Shown: piece after piece, positions 1 through 7,462 of the stretch
Numbering within the stretch: the first letter of the stretch is position 1
Layout: every line of letters starts with the position of its first letter
Source: CAAFZY01 sp964410325
Lineage (GTDB): Bacteria; Pseudomonadota; Alphaproteobacteria; RF32; CAG-239
Length of the DNA stretch: 64,000 bases
Assembly (NCBI GenBank): GCA_964410325.1
Contig: CAYPFN010000004.1
Span: 18,235 to 82,234, forward strand
Direction of reading: 5' to 3'
The notes under the pieces: generated by a model
Database searches by the model: none
Told to the model about the DNA's origin: nothing
Seen by the model: only the letters and a program-made list of their open reading frames with translations
Made by a program: the position numbers and the translations under genes

Positions 1-1131
1 AGTAAATTTTCGACCTATGTCAGCGGCTATTTTATCAATAAGCTTTTCCAAACCTTGGTTATATTTAGCAGAAACCAACAAACATCCTTGATTTTCCAAT
101 ATTGAACATTGTTCAAATGTTAATTTATCACATTTATTAGCAAGGTATAAGATATTGTTTTGAGATTCTTTTTTGATATCGGTAAATATTTCGGGCGTGT
201 CGGTGGAAGCATCGAAAAGAGCTAAAATCATATCGGCCGTACGAATTTTATTAAAAGCTATTTCAATTCCCTGTTTCTCTATCGGATTATCAGAATTCCT
301 TATGCCTGCCGTATCTGTAAATATAACTGGATAACCTTTAATATCAAGGTTAACATCGACAGCATCTCTGGTTGTTCCAGCTATTTCCGAAACAATAACA
401 GCATTACGCTTAACTATAGCATTTAACAAACTCGATTTTCCCGCATTTGCTGGACCAGCAATAACAACTCTAAACCCTTCCCGCAATCTTTCGCCATAAT
501 TGGAAGTGTTTAAATGTTCATCTATTTCTTTAATTAATTTAAATACAGTGTTCAAATTAGACTCTTTTATATTTTCTGGAATGTTTTCTTCTGGAAAATC
601 AATATAAGCCTCTAAATAAGCATATACTTTTAAAAGTTCTTCCCGCCAACTATCATAAATTTTTTTTAACATTCCTTCCATTTGCCGCAAAGCATATTTA
701 CGTTGTGCAGCCGTTTCAGAATCTATTAAATCCGCCAGTCCCTCAGCTTCGGTTAAATCCATTTTTTGATTATAAAAAGCCCGACGCGAAAATTCTCCTG
801 GTTCTGCAAGTCGAAAATTAGGCAGTTTAGCCAAAGAATCCAAAATAGCGGATAAAACCGCCCGCGACCCATGACATTGTATCTCCACAACATCTTCACC
901 CGTAAAAGAATAAGGTTTTTTAAAATACAATAATAATGAATTATCCAATGATTCACGTGAAACAGAATCATAAATTTTTGTAAAATAAGCATATCTCGGC
1001 TTTAAATACAGTGTATCAAGTGGAGTCATCTGCTTGACAACTTTTAAAGCATCTTTTCCAGAAATTCGAATAACAGCAACTCCTGATTTTCCATACACGG
1101 TGGAAAGTGCGTATATTGTTTTATTATCCAT
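1..1131 (-). CDS. mnmE: tRNA modification GTPase MnmE, C-terminus beyond window
   Basis: MnmE (TrmE) works with MnmG to put the (carboxymethyl)aminomethyl group on U34 of certain tRNAs. The reading frame is open from an ATG at 1129-1131 down to base 1 (377 codons), so the last part, including the usual C-terminal CxGK motif, lies outside the window. Visible are the N-terminal tetrahydrofolate-binding region starting MDNKTIYALSTVYGKSGVAV, the GTPase P-loop GPANAGKSSLLNA, the switch sequence AGTTRD, the DTAG motif and the base-recognition motif NKCD. Family length is about 450 residues, which matches a loss of roughly 75. In many Alphaproteobacteria mnmE lies close to rho and the chromosome origin, as here. 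Very secure assignment. Confidence 0.96.
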   Translation of the reverse strand, partial: MDNKTIYALSTVYGKSGVAVIRISGKDALKVVKQMTPLDTLYLKPRYAYFTKIYDSVSRESLDNSLLLYFKKPYSFTGEDVVEIQCHGSRAVLSAILDSLAKLPNFRLAEPGEFSRRAFYNQKMDLTEAEGLADLIDSETAAQRKYALRQMEGMLKKIYDSWREELLKVYAYLEAYIDFPEENIPENIKESNLNTVFKLIKEIDEHLNTSNYGERLREGFRVVIAGPANAGKSSLLNAIVKRNAVIVSEIAGTTRDAVDVNLDIKGYPVIFTDTAGIRNSDNPIEKQGIEIAFNKIRTADMILALFDASTDTPEIFTDIKKESQNNILYLANKCDKLTFEQCSILENQGCLLVSAKYNQGLEKLIDKIAADIGRKFT

Positions 1132-1303
1132 GTTTACCTCGTAAAATTTAGTTTAAAATAATGCATATGTATTAATAAAATTATAAATTTCCAATTTTTT
1201 GGGCACATAATGACTTTTTATTATTTTTTAATAGTTACACTATAAACTAATTAAAATTCGTTTGTACAAACATTTAATAAAGCGGTTTTTCGAAGAGGAA
1301 TTT

Positions 1304-1972
1304 ATGAAAAAACTGATTATATGGGATTTTGATGGCGTTATTGCTGATACTGAAAAATTATGGTTAAAAAATAGACAGATTCTTATGAAGGAAAGTTTAG
1401 GCATTGATTGGGACTGGCAAACAGTCAACCACTATCTACGCGGCATGGGTGATAAAACCAAAAGAGACGTTCTTGATAATCTAGGCATTGTCACCGATAA
1501 TGCCTTTTGGGATAAAATCATTGCCATGGATGTTGAAACGATGCAAACAGAAGGTTTTGAATTAACTGATGGAATCGAACAAATTTTTAAAATGAACAAT
1601 ATTAAGCAATGTATAGCCACTGGTGGTGTTAAAAATAAAACATCTTTAAAAATTGATATCACCGGCATTCGTAAATATTTTCCCGATAATCACGTTTTTA
1701 CAGTTGATATGGTAAAATACGGCAAACCAGAACCTGATTTATTTTTACTTGCCACTGAAAAAATGGGAGAAAAACCGCAAGATGCTGTAGTTATTGAAGA
1801 TTCTATCGCTGGTTTAACAGCAGCAATCAAAGCAGGTTGTCTACCTATTGCTTTTCTAGCAGGAGATTTAGTTGGAAACGATATTCATTTTAACCAGGTT
1901 AAAAAACTTGGTGTCAAATATATAACTCATGATATGCAAACTTTAAAAAAACTTATTCTTGAGTTGTTTTAG
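1304..1972 (+). CDS. HAD-superfamily phosphatase (phosphoglycolate/beta-PGM-like)
   Basis: Predicted cytoplasmic small-molecule phosphatase of HAD subfamily IA, 222 residues. The start is the ATG at 1304 because the sequence gaagagga lies just upstream and the nucleophile motif then sits at the N-terminus: MKKLIIWDFDGVIADTE, with Asp8 as nucleophile and Asp10 as acid/base. Motif II is IATGG near residue 105, motif III the Lys in YGKPEPDLF, and motif IV VVIEDSIAG with the metal-binding acidic residues. The helical cap between motifs I and II is typical of phosphoglycolate phosphatase or beta-phosphoglucomutase relatives. The substrate cannot be read from sequence. It is convergent with dnaQ and the 3' ends overlap by 20 bp. 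Confidence 0.88.
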   Translation: MKKLIIWDFDGVIADTEKLWLKNRQILMKESLGIDWDWQTVNHYLRGMGDKTKRDVLDNLGIVTDNAFWDKIIAMDVETMQTEGFELTDGIEQIFKMNNIKQCIATGGVKNKTSLKIDITGIRKYFPDNHVFTVDMVKYGKPEPDLFLLATEKMGEKPQDAVVIEDSIAGLTAAIKAGCLPIAFLAGDLVGNDIHFNQVKKLGVKYITHDMQTLKKLILELF

Positions 1973-2669
1973 CTGATTCATTAAATTTTAACCAGACGGC
2001 ATTCTTTAGCTTTTCTTTTAAAAATTTTTCATGTGTTTCAATTTCTTGCGCGGTTAAGAGAAAAGATCTTGGTTCGAGATATGTTTTGTTTTCAATCTTT
2101 TGAACAGAATTAATTTTAATTTCATCATCAGGTGTCAAACTCATTGTCGGTTCAGCACCTCCCAAAAGTTCAAGATAAACCTCAGATAAAAGTTCAGCGT
2201 CAAGCAAAGCACCATGTTTAGTACGGGCTGAATTATCTATATTAAAACGACGGCATAAAGCATCAAGATTGTTTCTAGCGCCGGGAAATTTATTACGAGC
2301 AATTTCAAGCGTATCCACAACTCTTTCCCAAGGATAAGTATTAAAGCCTAAATGTTTGAATTCATAATTAATAAAACGTATATCAAAAGAAGCATTATGA
2401 GCGACTAAGATACCATCATCACCTACAAAATTTATAAAATCCTGTGCTACTTCCGATAACTTCGGATAATTTTTCAAAAATTCTTCCGTAAGGCCATGGA
2501 CTTTGACCACCTCTTCAGGTACATTGCGCCCTGGATTTATATATTGGTGATAAGTACGTCCAGTTGGCAAATGATTTATCAGTTCAACAGCGCCAATTTC
2601 TACTAATTTATCGCCTTCTTCAGGGTTTAATCCTGTTGTCTCCGTATCAAAAACAATTTCTCTTAACAT
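1953..2669 (-). CDS. dnaQ: DNA polymerase III epsilon subunit (3'-5' proofreading exonuclease)
   Basis: Proofreading exonuclease of the replicative polymerase, 238 residues, the usual size. DEDDh motifs are clear: Exo I FDTETTG (Asp8, Glu10), Exo II HNASFD near residue 95, and Exo III HGALLDAELL near 155, with the His and Asp of the HxxxxD signature. The C-terminal tail would contact the alpha subunit, encoded by dnaE at 7463. It lies downstream of coaE on the same strand and their ends overlap by 7 bp, so the two are probably co-transcribed. The coaE-dnaQ pair next to the origin is a recurrent alphaproteobacterial arrangement. Secure. Confidence 0.94.
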   Translation of the reverse strand: MLREIVFDTETTGLNPEEGDKLVEIGAVELINHLPTGRTYHQYINPGRNVPEEVVKVHGLTEEFLKNYPKLSEVAQDFINFVGDDGILVAHNASFDIRFINYEFKHLGFNTYPWERVVDTLEIARNKFPGARNNLDALCRRFNIDNSARTKHGALLDAELLSEVYLELLGGAEPTMSLTPDDEIKINSVQKIENKTYLEPRSFLLTAQEIETHEKFLKEKLKNAVWLKFNESAKTTQE

Positions 2670-3247
2670 TTTTCAAATCCGTTTATAATTTCAATCAAAT
2701 CTGCTTTCAGGCATCCGATAGGTTTATCTGTCGATACAACAAAATCAGCCATATTTATGCGAATACGGTTAGGCATTTGCATCTTCAAAATATTATCAAA
2801 GTCAATTTCAGAAATATTATCACGCATCATTACTCTGTGTTTCTGAATTTCATAAGGAACTTCAGCAACAATGACATCCGTGCAATATTGTTCCCACCCC
2901 ATTTCAAACAATAAAGCAACATCAATAAAAATAATATTATCATGCCGGCTGTTTTTATGAATAACATCTAAAAACTTTCGTTTTAAAAACGGATGTATCA
3001 TTTTTTCTAATTTTTGCAATTCCAAACGGCTGTTAAAAACATGATTACGCAAAATCCTTTTATTAAAAATGCCGTTTTCCCAACAAAAAGGAAATATTTC
3101 ACGAATTTTTTGCAGAAAATCAGCTTCAAAATAAAGCTCGCGACACCACTTATCAACATCATAAACAACAAATCCGAGTTTTCTGATAATGCCGGCAATG
3201 GTAGTTTTGCCACAGCCAATAGCGCCCGTTATTGCAATAATATGCAT
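2663..3247 (-). CDS. coaE: dephospho-CoA kinase
   Basis: Last step of coenzyme A synthesis: ATP-dependent phosphorylation of the 3'-hydroxyl of dephospho-CoA. The 194-residue product begins MHIIAITGAIGCGKTT, giving the P-loop GAIGCGKT at the extreme N-terminus, as expected. I prefer the ATG at 3245-3247, preceded by AGGAAA, over a TTG six codons upstream. The lid region and the conserved VDKWCREL and DVALLFE stretches are present. Its 3' end overlaps the dnaQ start. The upstream gap is the proposed replication origin. Confidence 0.92.
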   Translation of the reverse strand: MHIIAITGAIGCGKTTIAGIIRKLGFVVYDVDKWCRELYFEADFLQKIREIFPFCWENGIFNKRILRNHVFNSRLELQKLEKMIHPFLKRKFLDVIHKNSRHDNIIFIDVALLFEMGWEQYCTDVIVAEVPYEIQKHRVMMRDNISEIDFDNILKMQMPNRIRINMADFVVSTDKPIGCLKADLIEIINGFEKC

Positions 3248-3640
3248 TTTTATATTTCCTATCAAATATTTATATTGTTATACACAAAACTTCTTAATGT
3301 CTGTGTATAAATATGAATTTAAGAAAAATAATACAATTTTATACGCATAATGTAAAAACATTTCCGATAATTTATCAACATGTTGATAATATTATAATAA
3401 TGTTGTTACTAACGGTCATTATAAAAATTATTAACAATATGTTAAAATTTATTAAGTTTTTGAAACGTAAAATAATTAATAATTTATTAACAATTTAACT
3501 AACACTGTATTCATCTTTTGATAAATCTGTGAATAAAAAGTAATCCTCAATCAACACAGAAATAAACAAACAACTGTAAAGTATTTTAAAATTAAATTAG
3601 GATAGGCAAGCTGTGTATAAAAACTTTTGAATTTAAGATT
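3248..3640. other. oriC: probable chromosomal replication origin (oriC)
   Basis: Very AT-rich intergenic region between divergent coaE and rho. Seen directly: four exact matches to the DnaA box TTATNCACA, at 3278-3286 (plus), 3302-3310 (minus), 3528-3536 (minus) and 3612-3620 (minus). In addition TTATCAACA at 3372-3380 and its inverse at 3381-3389 form an 18-bp palindrome of near-consensus boxes. Two TTAA-N7-TTAA motifs, at 3431-3445 and 3476-3491 (the latter ending TTAAC), match the CtrA site that silences the Caulobacter origin. Between them lies a long stretch almost free of G and C that could serve as unwinding element. Neighbours coaE, dnaQ, rho and mnmE are origin-proximal genes in many Alphaproteobacteria. 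No open reading frame of note is present. Confidence 0.78.
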
Positions 3641-3668
3641 GACATTTTTAACATTTTTAGTATATATA
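3639..3668 (+). promoter_or_regulatory. sigma70-type promoter of rho
   Basis: TTGACA at 3639-3644 is followed after 16-18 bp by a TATATATA run at 3661-3668, about 50 bp before the rho ATG. The 50-nt leader would leave room for the autoregulation by Rho known in other bacteria, but no specific structure is evident. Confidence 0.6.
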
Positions 3669-3717
3669 TGCCTATCGCGTTCGCGGTAATCTATATTAAT
3701 TTATCAATAAGGTTTAC

Positions 3718-4971
3718 ATGCATATTAGAGAATTAAAAGAAAAATCTCCGAAAGAGTTATTAACTTGGGCAGAAGATTTAGGTGTTGAAGATGCATCATC
3801 TATGCGTATTCAGGATTTGATTTTTGCTATTATGAAAAAAATAGCTTCCGAAGACAATATTATTAATGGTGATGGAGTAATTGAGGTTTTGCAAGATGGT
3901 TTTGGGTTTTTACGTTCGCCGAAATCAAATTATTTAGCAAGTCCCGATGATATATATGTTTCACCAGCACAAGTTAAAAAATTTGGTTTACGTACAGGGG
4001 ATACGGTTGAAGGAGAAATCAGAGCACCTAAGGATAACGAACGTTATTTTGCCTTAACAAAAATCAATACGATTAATTATGAAGATCCAGAAAAATCTAA
4101 ACTAAGGGTTAATTTTGATAATTTAACACCATTATATCCGACAGAAAAACTTAATTTTGATATTATTTGCGGTGAAAAAGATTATACAACTAGAGTTATT
4201 GATTTGATTGCGCCGCAAGGCAAGGGACAGCGCGGTTTAATTGTTGCACCACCACGAACAGGAAAAACGGTTATGCTACAAAATATTGCCCATGCAATTG
4301 CCGTTAATCATCCAGAAGTTTATTTAATCGTTTTATTAATTGACGAACGTCCAGAAGAAGTGACGGATATGACTCGTTCGGTTAAAGGCGAAGTTATATC
4401 TTCAACTTTTGATGAGCCGGCAACTCGACATGTGCAAGTAGCTGAGTTGGTTATTGAAAAAGCTAAACGCTTGGTCGAAACAAAAAAAGATGTGGTCATA
4501 TTGCTTGATTCTATTACCCGTTTAGGCCGGGCATACAATGCTGTCGTGCCGTCTTCGGGAAAGGTTTTAACAGGTGGTGTTGATGCTAATGCCCTGCAGC
4601 GTCCGAAACGTTTGCTTGGTGCGGCACGTAATGTGGAAGAAGGTGGATCGTTGACCATTATTGCAACAGCTTTGATTGATACTGGTTCACGTATGGATGA
4701 AGTTATTTTTGAGGAATTTAAAGGAACTGGCAATTCAGAAATTATTCTTGACCGTAAGTTAACCGATAAACGCTTATTCCCGACAATAGATATTACACGT
4801 TCGGGAACTCGTAAGGAAGAATTACTGGTTGATAAAGCAACTCTATCTAAAATGTGGGTTTTACGCCGTGTGTTAATGCAAATGGGCATGACCGATGGCA
4901 TGGAATTTTTACTTGATAAGTTAAAGATGTCTAAAGATAATCAAGATTTTTTTAATACTATGAATAGTTAA
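3718..4971 (+). CDS. rho: transcription termination factor Rho
   Basis: Hexameric RNA-dependent ATPase/helicase that terminates transcription. 417 residues, the normal length. The N-terminal Rho-N helical domain (1-45) is followed by the OB-fold RNA-binding domain with the motif GFGFLRSP near 61-68. The ATPase domain has the Q-loop segment QGKGQRGLI, the P-loop APPRTGKT (177-184) and the Walker B/DERPEEV stretch. The extreme C-terminus is regular. The start is the ATG at 3718; no strong Shine-Dalgarno sequence is visible (AAGG lies 9 nt upstream). Monocistronic with a terminator right after the stop. Very secure. Confidence 0.97.
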   Translation: MHIRELKEKSPKELLTWAEDLGVEDASSMRIQDLIFAIMKKIASEDNIINGDGVIEVLQDGFGFLRSPKSNYLASPDDIYVSPAQVKKFGLRTGDTVEGEIRAPKDNERYFALTKINTINYEDPEKSKLRVNFDNLTPLYPTEKLNFDIICGEKDYTTRVIDLIAPQGKGQRGLIVAPPRTGKTVMLQNIAHAIAVNHPEVYLIVLLIDERPEEVTDMTRSVKGEVISSTFDEPATRHVQVAELVIEKAKRLVETKKDVVILLDSITRLGRAYNAVVPSSGKVLTGGVDANALQRPKRLLGAARNVEEGGSLTIIATALIDTGSRMDEVIFEEFKGTGNSEIILDRKLTDKRLFPTIDITRSGTRKEELLVDKATLSKMWVLRRVLMQMGMTDGMEFLLDKLKMSKDNQDFFNTMNS

Positions 4972-4975
4972 TTAT

Positions 4976-5003
4976 AAGCCCAGCTTTTCAGATGCTGGGT
5001 TTA
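4976..5003. terminator. bidirectional terminator between rho and dCMP deaminase
   Basis: The inverted repeat CCCAGC (4979-4984) / GCTGGG (4994-4999), extended outward by A-T pairs to about 10 bp, lies between two convergent genes with T/A tracts on both sides. Confidence 0.7.
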
Positions 5004-5007
5004 TAAT

Positions 5008-5469
5008 TTATTTTTGTTCAATTTCTATATATTCAATACCTGCTTCTTTGAACATCTGAGCAGAGTATTTAAGTTTATCGCGCCACGTAGAGGCTTCTAT
5101 ATCATTTCTTTTTTCTAAAGGATTGGTTACTACTACTTTAATTCCAGATTGAATGATAGCTCTTGCACAATCCGTGCATGGCGTATGCGTTGCATATAAA
5201 ACACAGCCTTTTAATGATGTTCCTGTTAAACAAGCGTTATAAATAGCATTACGCTCGGCATGTTCAAAAAAGTCATATTTTGTAGGGCGTTCCATACGTT
5301 CAGGAATATTATCATCGACACCTCTTACAAGTCCGTTATAACCTGTTGCCCTAATTTCACGATTGGGACCGACTACAACAGCACCGGTTTTGGTTGACGG
5401 GTCTTTTGACCATGATGCAACTAAAAAAGCAATTTCCATAAATCGACGATGCCATTTGTCTGAAAACAT
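5008..5469 (-). CDS. deoxycytidylate (dCMP) deaminase
   Basis: Predicted zinc enzyme converting dCMP to dUMP for thymidylate synthesis; 153 residues. The zinc site is clear: EHAERNAI (His and catalytic Glu near residues 73-75) and PCTDCA (two Cys ligands near 99-102). The N-terminal part with SKDPSTKTGAVVV and ATGYNG is characteristic of the dCMP deaminase/ComEB family rather than cytidine deaminase. Convergent with rho and separated from eno by a divergent gap. Substrate assignment is from the family. Confidence 0.9.
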   Translation of the reverse strand: MFSDKWHRRFMEIAFLVASWSKDPSTKTGAVVVGPNREIRATGYNGLVRGVDDNIPERMERPTKYDFFEHAERNAIYNACLTGTSLKGCVLYATHTPCTDCARAIIQSGIKVVVTNPLEKRNDIEASTWRDKLKYSAQMFKEAGIEYIEIEQK

Positions 5470-5563
5470 TTGTTATATTTCCCACCTTATTATAATCTAG
5501 GTTTTAGTATATTCAAAAAATGTAAAATGACAATAAAAATAACAAATTGATAACAGGTTGGAC

Positions 5564-5595
5564 TTGACAATCTAATAAAAATAGCACAATTTATG
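5564..5595 (+). promoter_or_regulatory. candidate promoter of eno
   Basis: A perfect -35 hexamer TTGACA stands at 5564-5569, about 60 bp before the eno start. The -10 is not clear; CACAAT at 5585-5590 or TTTATG at 5590-5595 are the possibilities. Confidence 0.4.
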
Positions 5596-5632
5596 TGCAG
5601 AGTTTTTTAGATAAATATTTAAGGAGAAAAAA

Positions 5633-6910
5633 ATGAGTGCCATTATTGATATTCATGCACGTGAAATTTTAGATTCACGCGGAAATCCAACTGTTGAGGC
5701 TGATGTTGTTTTGCAAAGCGGTGCTTTTGGACGTGCTGCCGTGCCGTCTGGCGCTTCTACCGGTGTTCATGAAGCAGTGGAATTACGCGACGGAGATAAA
5801 AAACGCTATATGGGCAAAGGTGTTGAAAAAGCGGTTGTTAATGTTAATGATGTTATTTATGATGCTTTAGCTGGTTTGGAGGCCGAAGATCAAATCAGCA
5901 TTGATGAGACCATGATTAAATTAGATGGTACGGAAAATAAAGGAAAACTCGGTGCAAATGCCATTTTAGCAGTTTCTTTAGCTGTAGCAAAGGCTCAAGC
6001 TGAAGAAGCTGGATTGCCTTTATATCGATATCTTGGTGGCACTATGGCTAGGACTTTGCCAGTTCCGATGATGAATATTGTTAATGGCGGTCAACATGCC
6101 GATAATCCGATAGATATTCAAGAATTTATGATTATGCCGGTTTCTGCGGGTTCTATTAAAGAAGCTGTTCGCATGGGTGCGGAAATTTTTCATACTTTGA
6201 AGAAAAATCTTAAAGCAGCTGGCCATAATACTAATGTTGGTGATGAAGGAGGTTTTGCTCCGAATCTAAAATCAGCTGAAGAAGCTTTGTCTTTTATTGT
6301 TAAGTCTATTGAAGATGCTGGTTATAAACCGGGTGATGACGTTGTTTTGGCGATTGATGCCGCTTCTTCTGAATTTTATAAGAATGGCAAGTATGAAATG
6401 GAAGGTGAGGGTAAGTCTTATACAAGTGAGCAAATGGTTGAATTTTATAAAGATTTATGTTCACGTTTTCCAATTTTTTCAATTGAAGATGGTATGGCTG
6501 AAGATGATTGGGAAGGCTGGAAAATGTTAACAGATGCTTTGGGCAATAAGGTTCAACTGGTCGGCGATGATTTGTTTGTGACAAATCCGAAACGCCTAGC
6601 TATGGGGATTGAAAAAGGCGTTGCCAATTCAATTTTGGTGAAAGTTAATCAAATTGGCTCTTTGACAGAAACCTTAAAAGCTGTTGATTTGGCGCAACGT
6701 AACAGATATACGGCTGTTTTATCGCACCGTTCGGGCGAAACCGAAGATACAACAATTGCCGATATTGCCGTTGCAACAAATTGTGGCCAAATTAAAACTG
6801 GTTCTATGTCAAGAACGGATCGTATGGCAAAGTATAATCAATTGATTCGTATTGAAGAGGAATTGGGCGATATGGCAGTTTATGCTGGTAAATCAATTTT
6901 GAAAAAATAG
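5633..6910 (+). CDS. eno: enolase
   Basis: Glycolytic enzyme interconverting 2-phosphoglycerate and phosphoenolpyruvate; 425 residues, standard size. The N-terminus MSAIIDIHAREILDSRGNPT, the metal-binding Asp in LAIDAASSEFY, the Glu of FSIEDGMAEDDW, the Asp of QLVGDDLFVTN, the catalytic Lys of NSILVKVNQIGSLTET and the signature SHRSGETEDT are all intact. A strong ribosome-binding site (AAGGAGAAAA) precedes the ATG. Monocistronic: its own promoter upstream and a strong intrinsic terminator downstream. Very secure. Confidence 0.98.
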   Translation: MSAIIDIHAREILDSRGNPTVEADVVLQSGAFGRAAVPSGASTGVHEAVELRDGDKKRYMGKGVEKAVVNVNDVIYDALAGLEAEDQISIDETMIKLDGTENKGKLGANAILAVSLAVAKAQAEEAGLPLYRYLGGTMARTLPVPMMNIVNGGQHADNPIDIQEFMIMPVSAGSIKEAVRMGAEIFHTLKKNLKAAGHNTNVGDEGGFAPNLKSAEEALSFIVKSIEDAGYKPGDDVVLAIDAASSEFYKNGKYEMEGEGKSYTSEQMVEFYKDLCSRFPIFSIEDGMAEDDWEGWKMLTDALGNKVQLVGDDLFVTNPKRLAMGIEKGVANSILVKVNQIGSLTETLKAVDLAQRNRYTAVLSHRSGETEDTTIADIAVATNCGQIKTGSMSRTDRMAKYNQLIRIEEELGDMAVYAGKSILKK

Positions 6911-6928
6911 TTTTTTTGAGTTGGTTTT

Positions 6929-6967
6929 AATTACTCGGGATGAAAATTTATCCCGAGTAATTTTTTT
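6929..6967 (+). terminator. intrinsic terminator of eno
   Basis: A 12-bp stem (6930-6941 with 6950-6961, core ACTCGGGA/TCCCGAGT) and an 8-nt loop are followed by a run of seven T. Confidence 0.88.
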
Positions 6968-7029
6968 AGTGAAAATTTTAATAAAGTGTATTATAATACT
7001 ATCTATAAGATAATAGCGGAGTTTTTCAC

Positions 7030-7362
7030 ATGAGAATGTTAACAGTTTTAATTTTTTTATGTGCTTTCTTCGTTATGCCGGTTTATGCCGAAGATGTTAC
7101 CGAAACGGATGAAGATGTTGTTTTATCTTCTGCAGAGAGAAAAAGACAAGCAAAACTCAGTAATATGAATGATGCTCAAATATTTGAACAACAAATGTTG
7201 GAACGCCGAGCACAAAATTCAAAAAGAAAGAAAACTAAAAAAATTTCTGGTACTTATAAATCTTCATCTTCCAAAAAAGTTTCTCAAACAAAGTCTTCTC
7301 AAAAATCTTCAAGCAGCAGTAGCGGTGTACCTTCGTTGGCATCTGGTATGTTTATAAAATAA
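7030..7362 (+). CDS. small exported Ser/Lys-rich protein of unknown function
   Basis: 110 residues, not recognised. An N-terminal signal peptide is evident: MRMLTVLIFLCAFFVMPVYA with a good cleavage site before EDVTE. The mature part has an acidic start, then a charged helical stretch with SSAERKRQAKLSNMNDAQIF, and a low-complexity tail of Ser and Lys with runs such as SSSSSS, ending MFIK. The composition suggests a flexible periplasmic or surface protein. It stands alone between eno and dnaE, with a TATAAT-like element at about 6990. No function can be assigned. Confidence 0.7.
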   Translation: MRMLTVLIFLCAFFVMPVYAEDVTETDEDVVLSSAERKRQAKLSNMNDAQIFEQQMLERRAQNSKRKKTKKISGTYKSSSSKKVSQTKSSQKSSSSSSGVPSLASGMFIK

Positions 7363-7462
7363 GATAATGTTTGGTGTATAAATTCGTATATATCTGGAAA
7401 AAGTGGTTGTGAAAAGTATAAGTTGTTTTATAATTAAGCAAAAGCACAATCGGAATTAAGTA

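Noticed and set aside
4320..4901. 193-codon frame antisense to rho
   Set aside because: Shadow of rho; composition and lack of ribosome-binding site argue against a gene.
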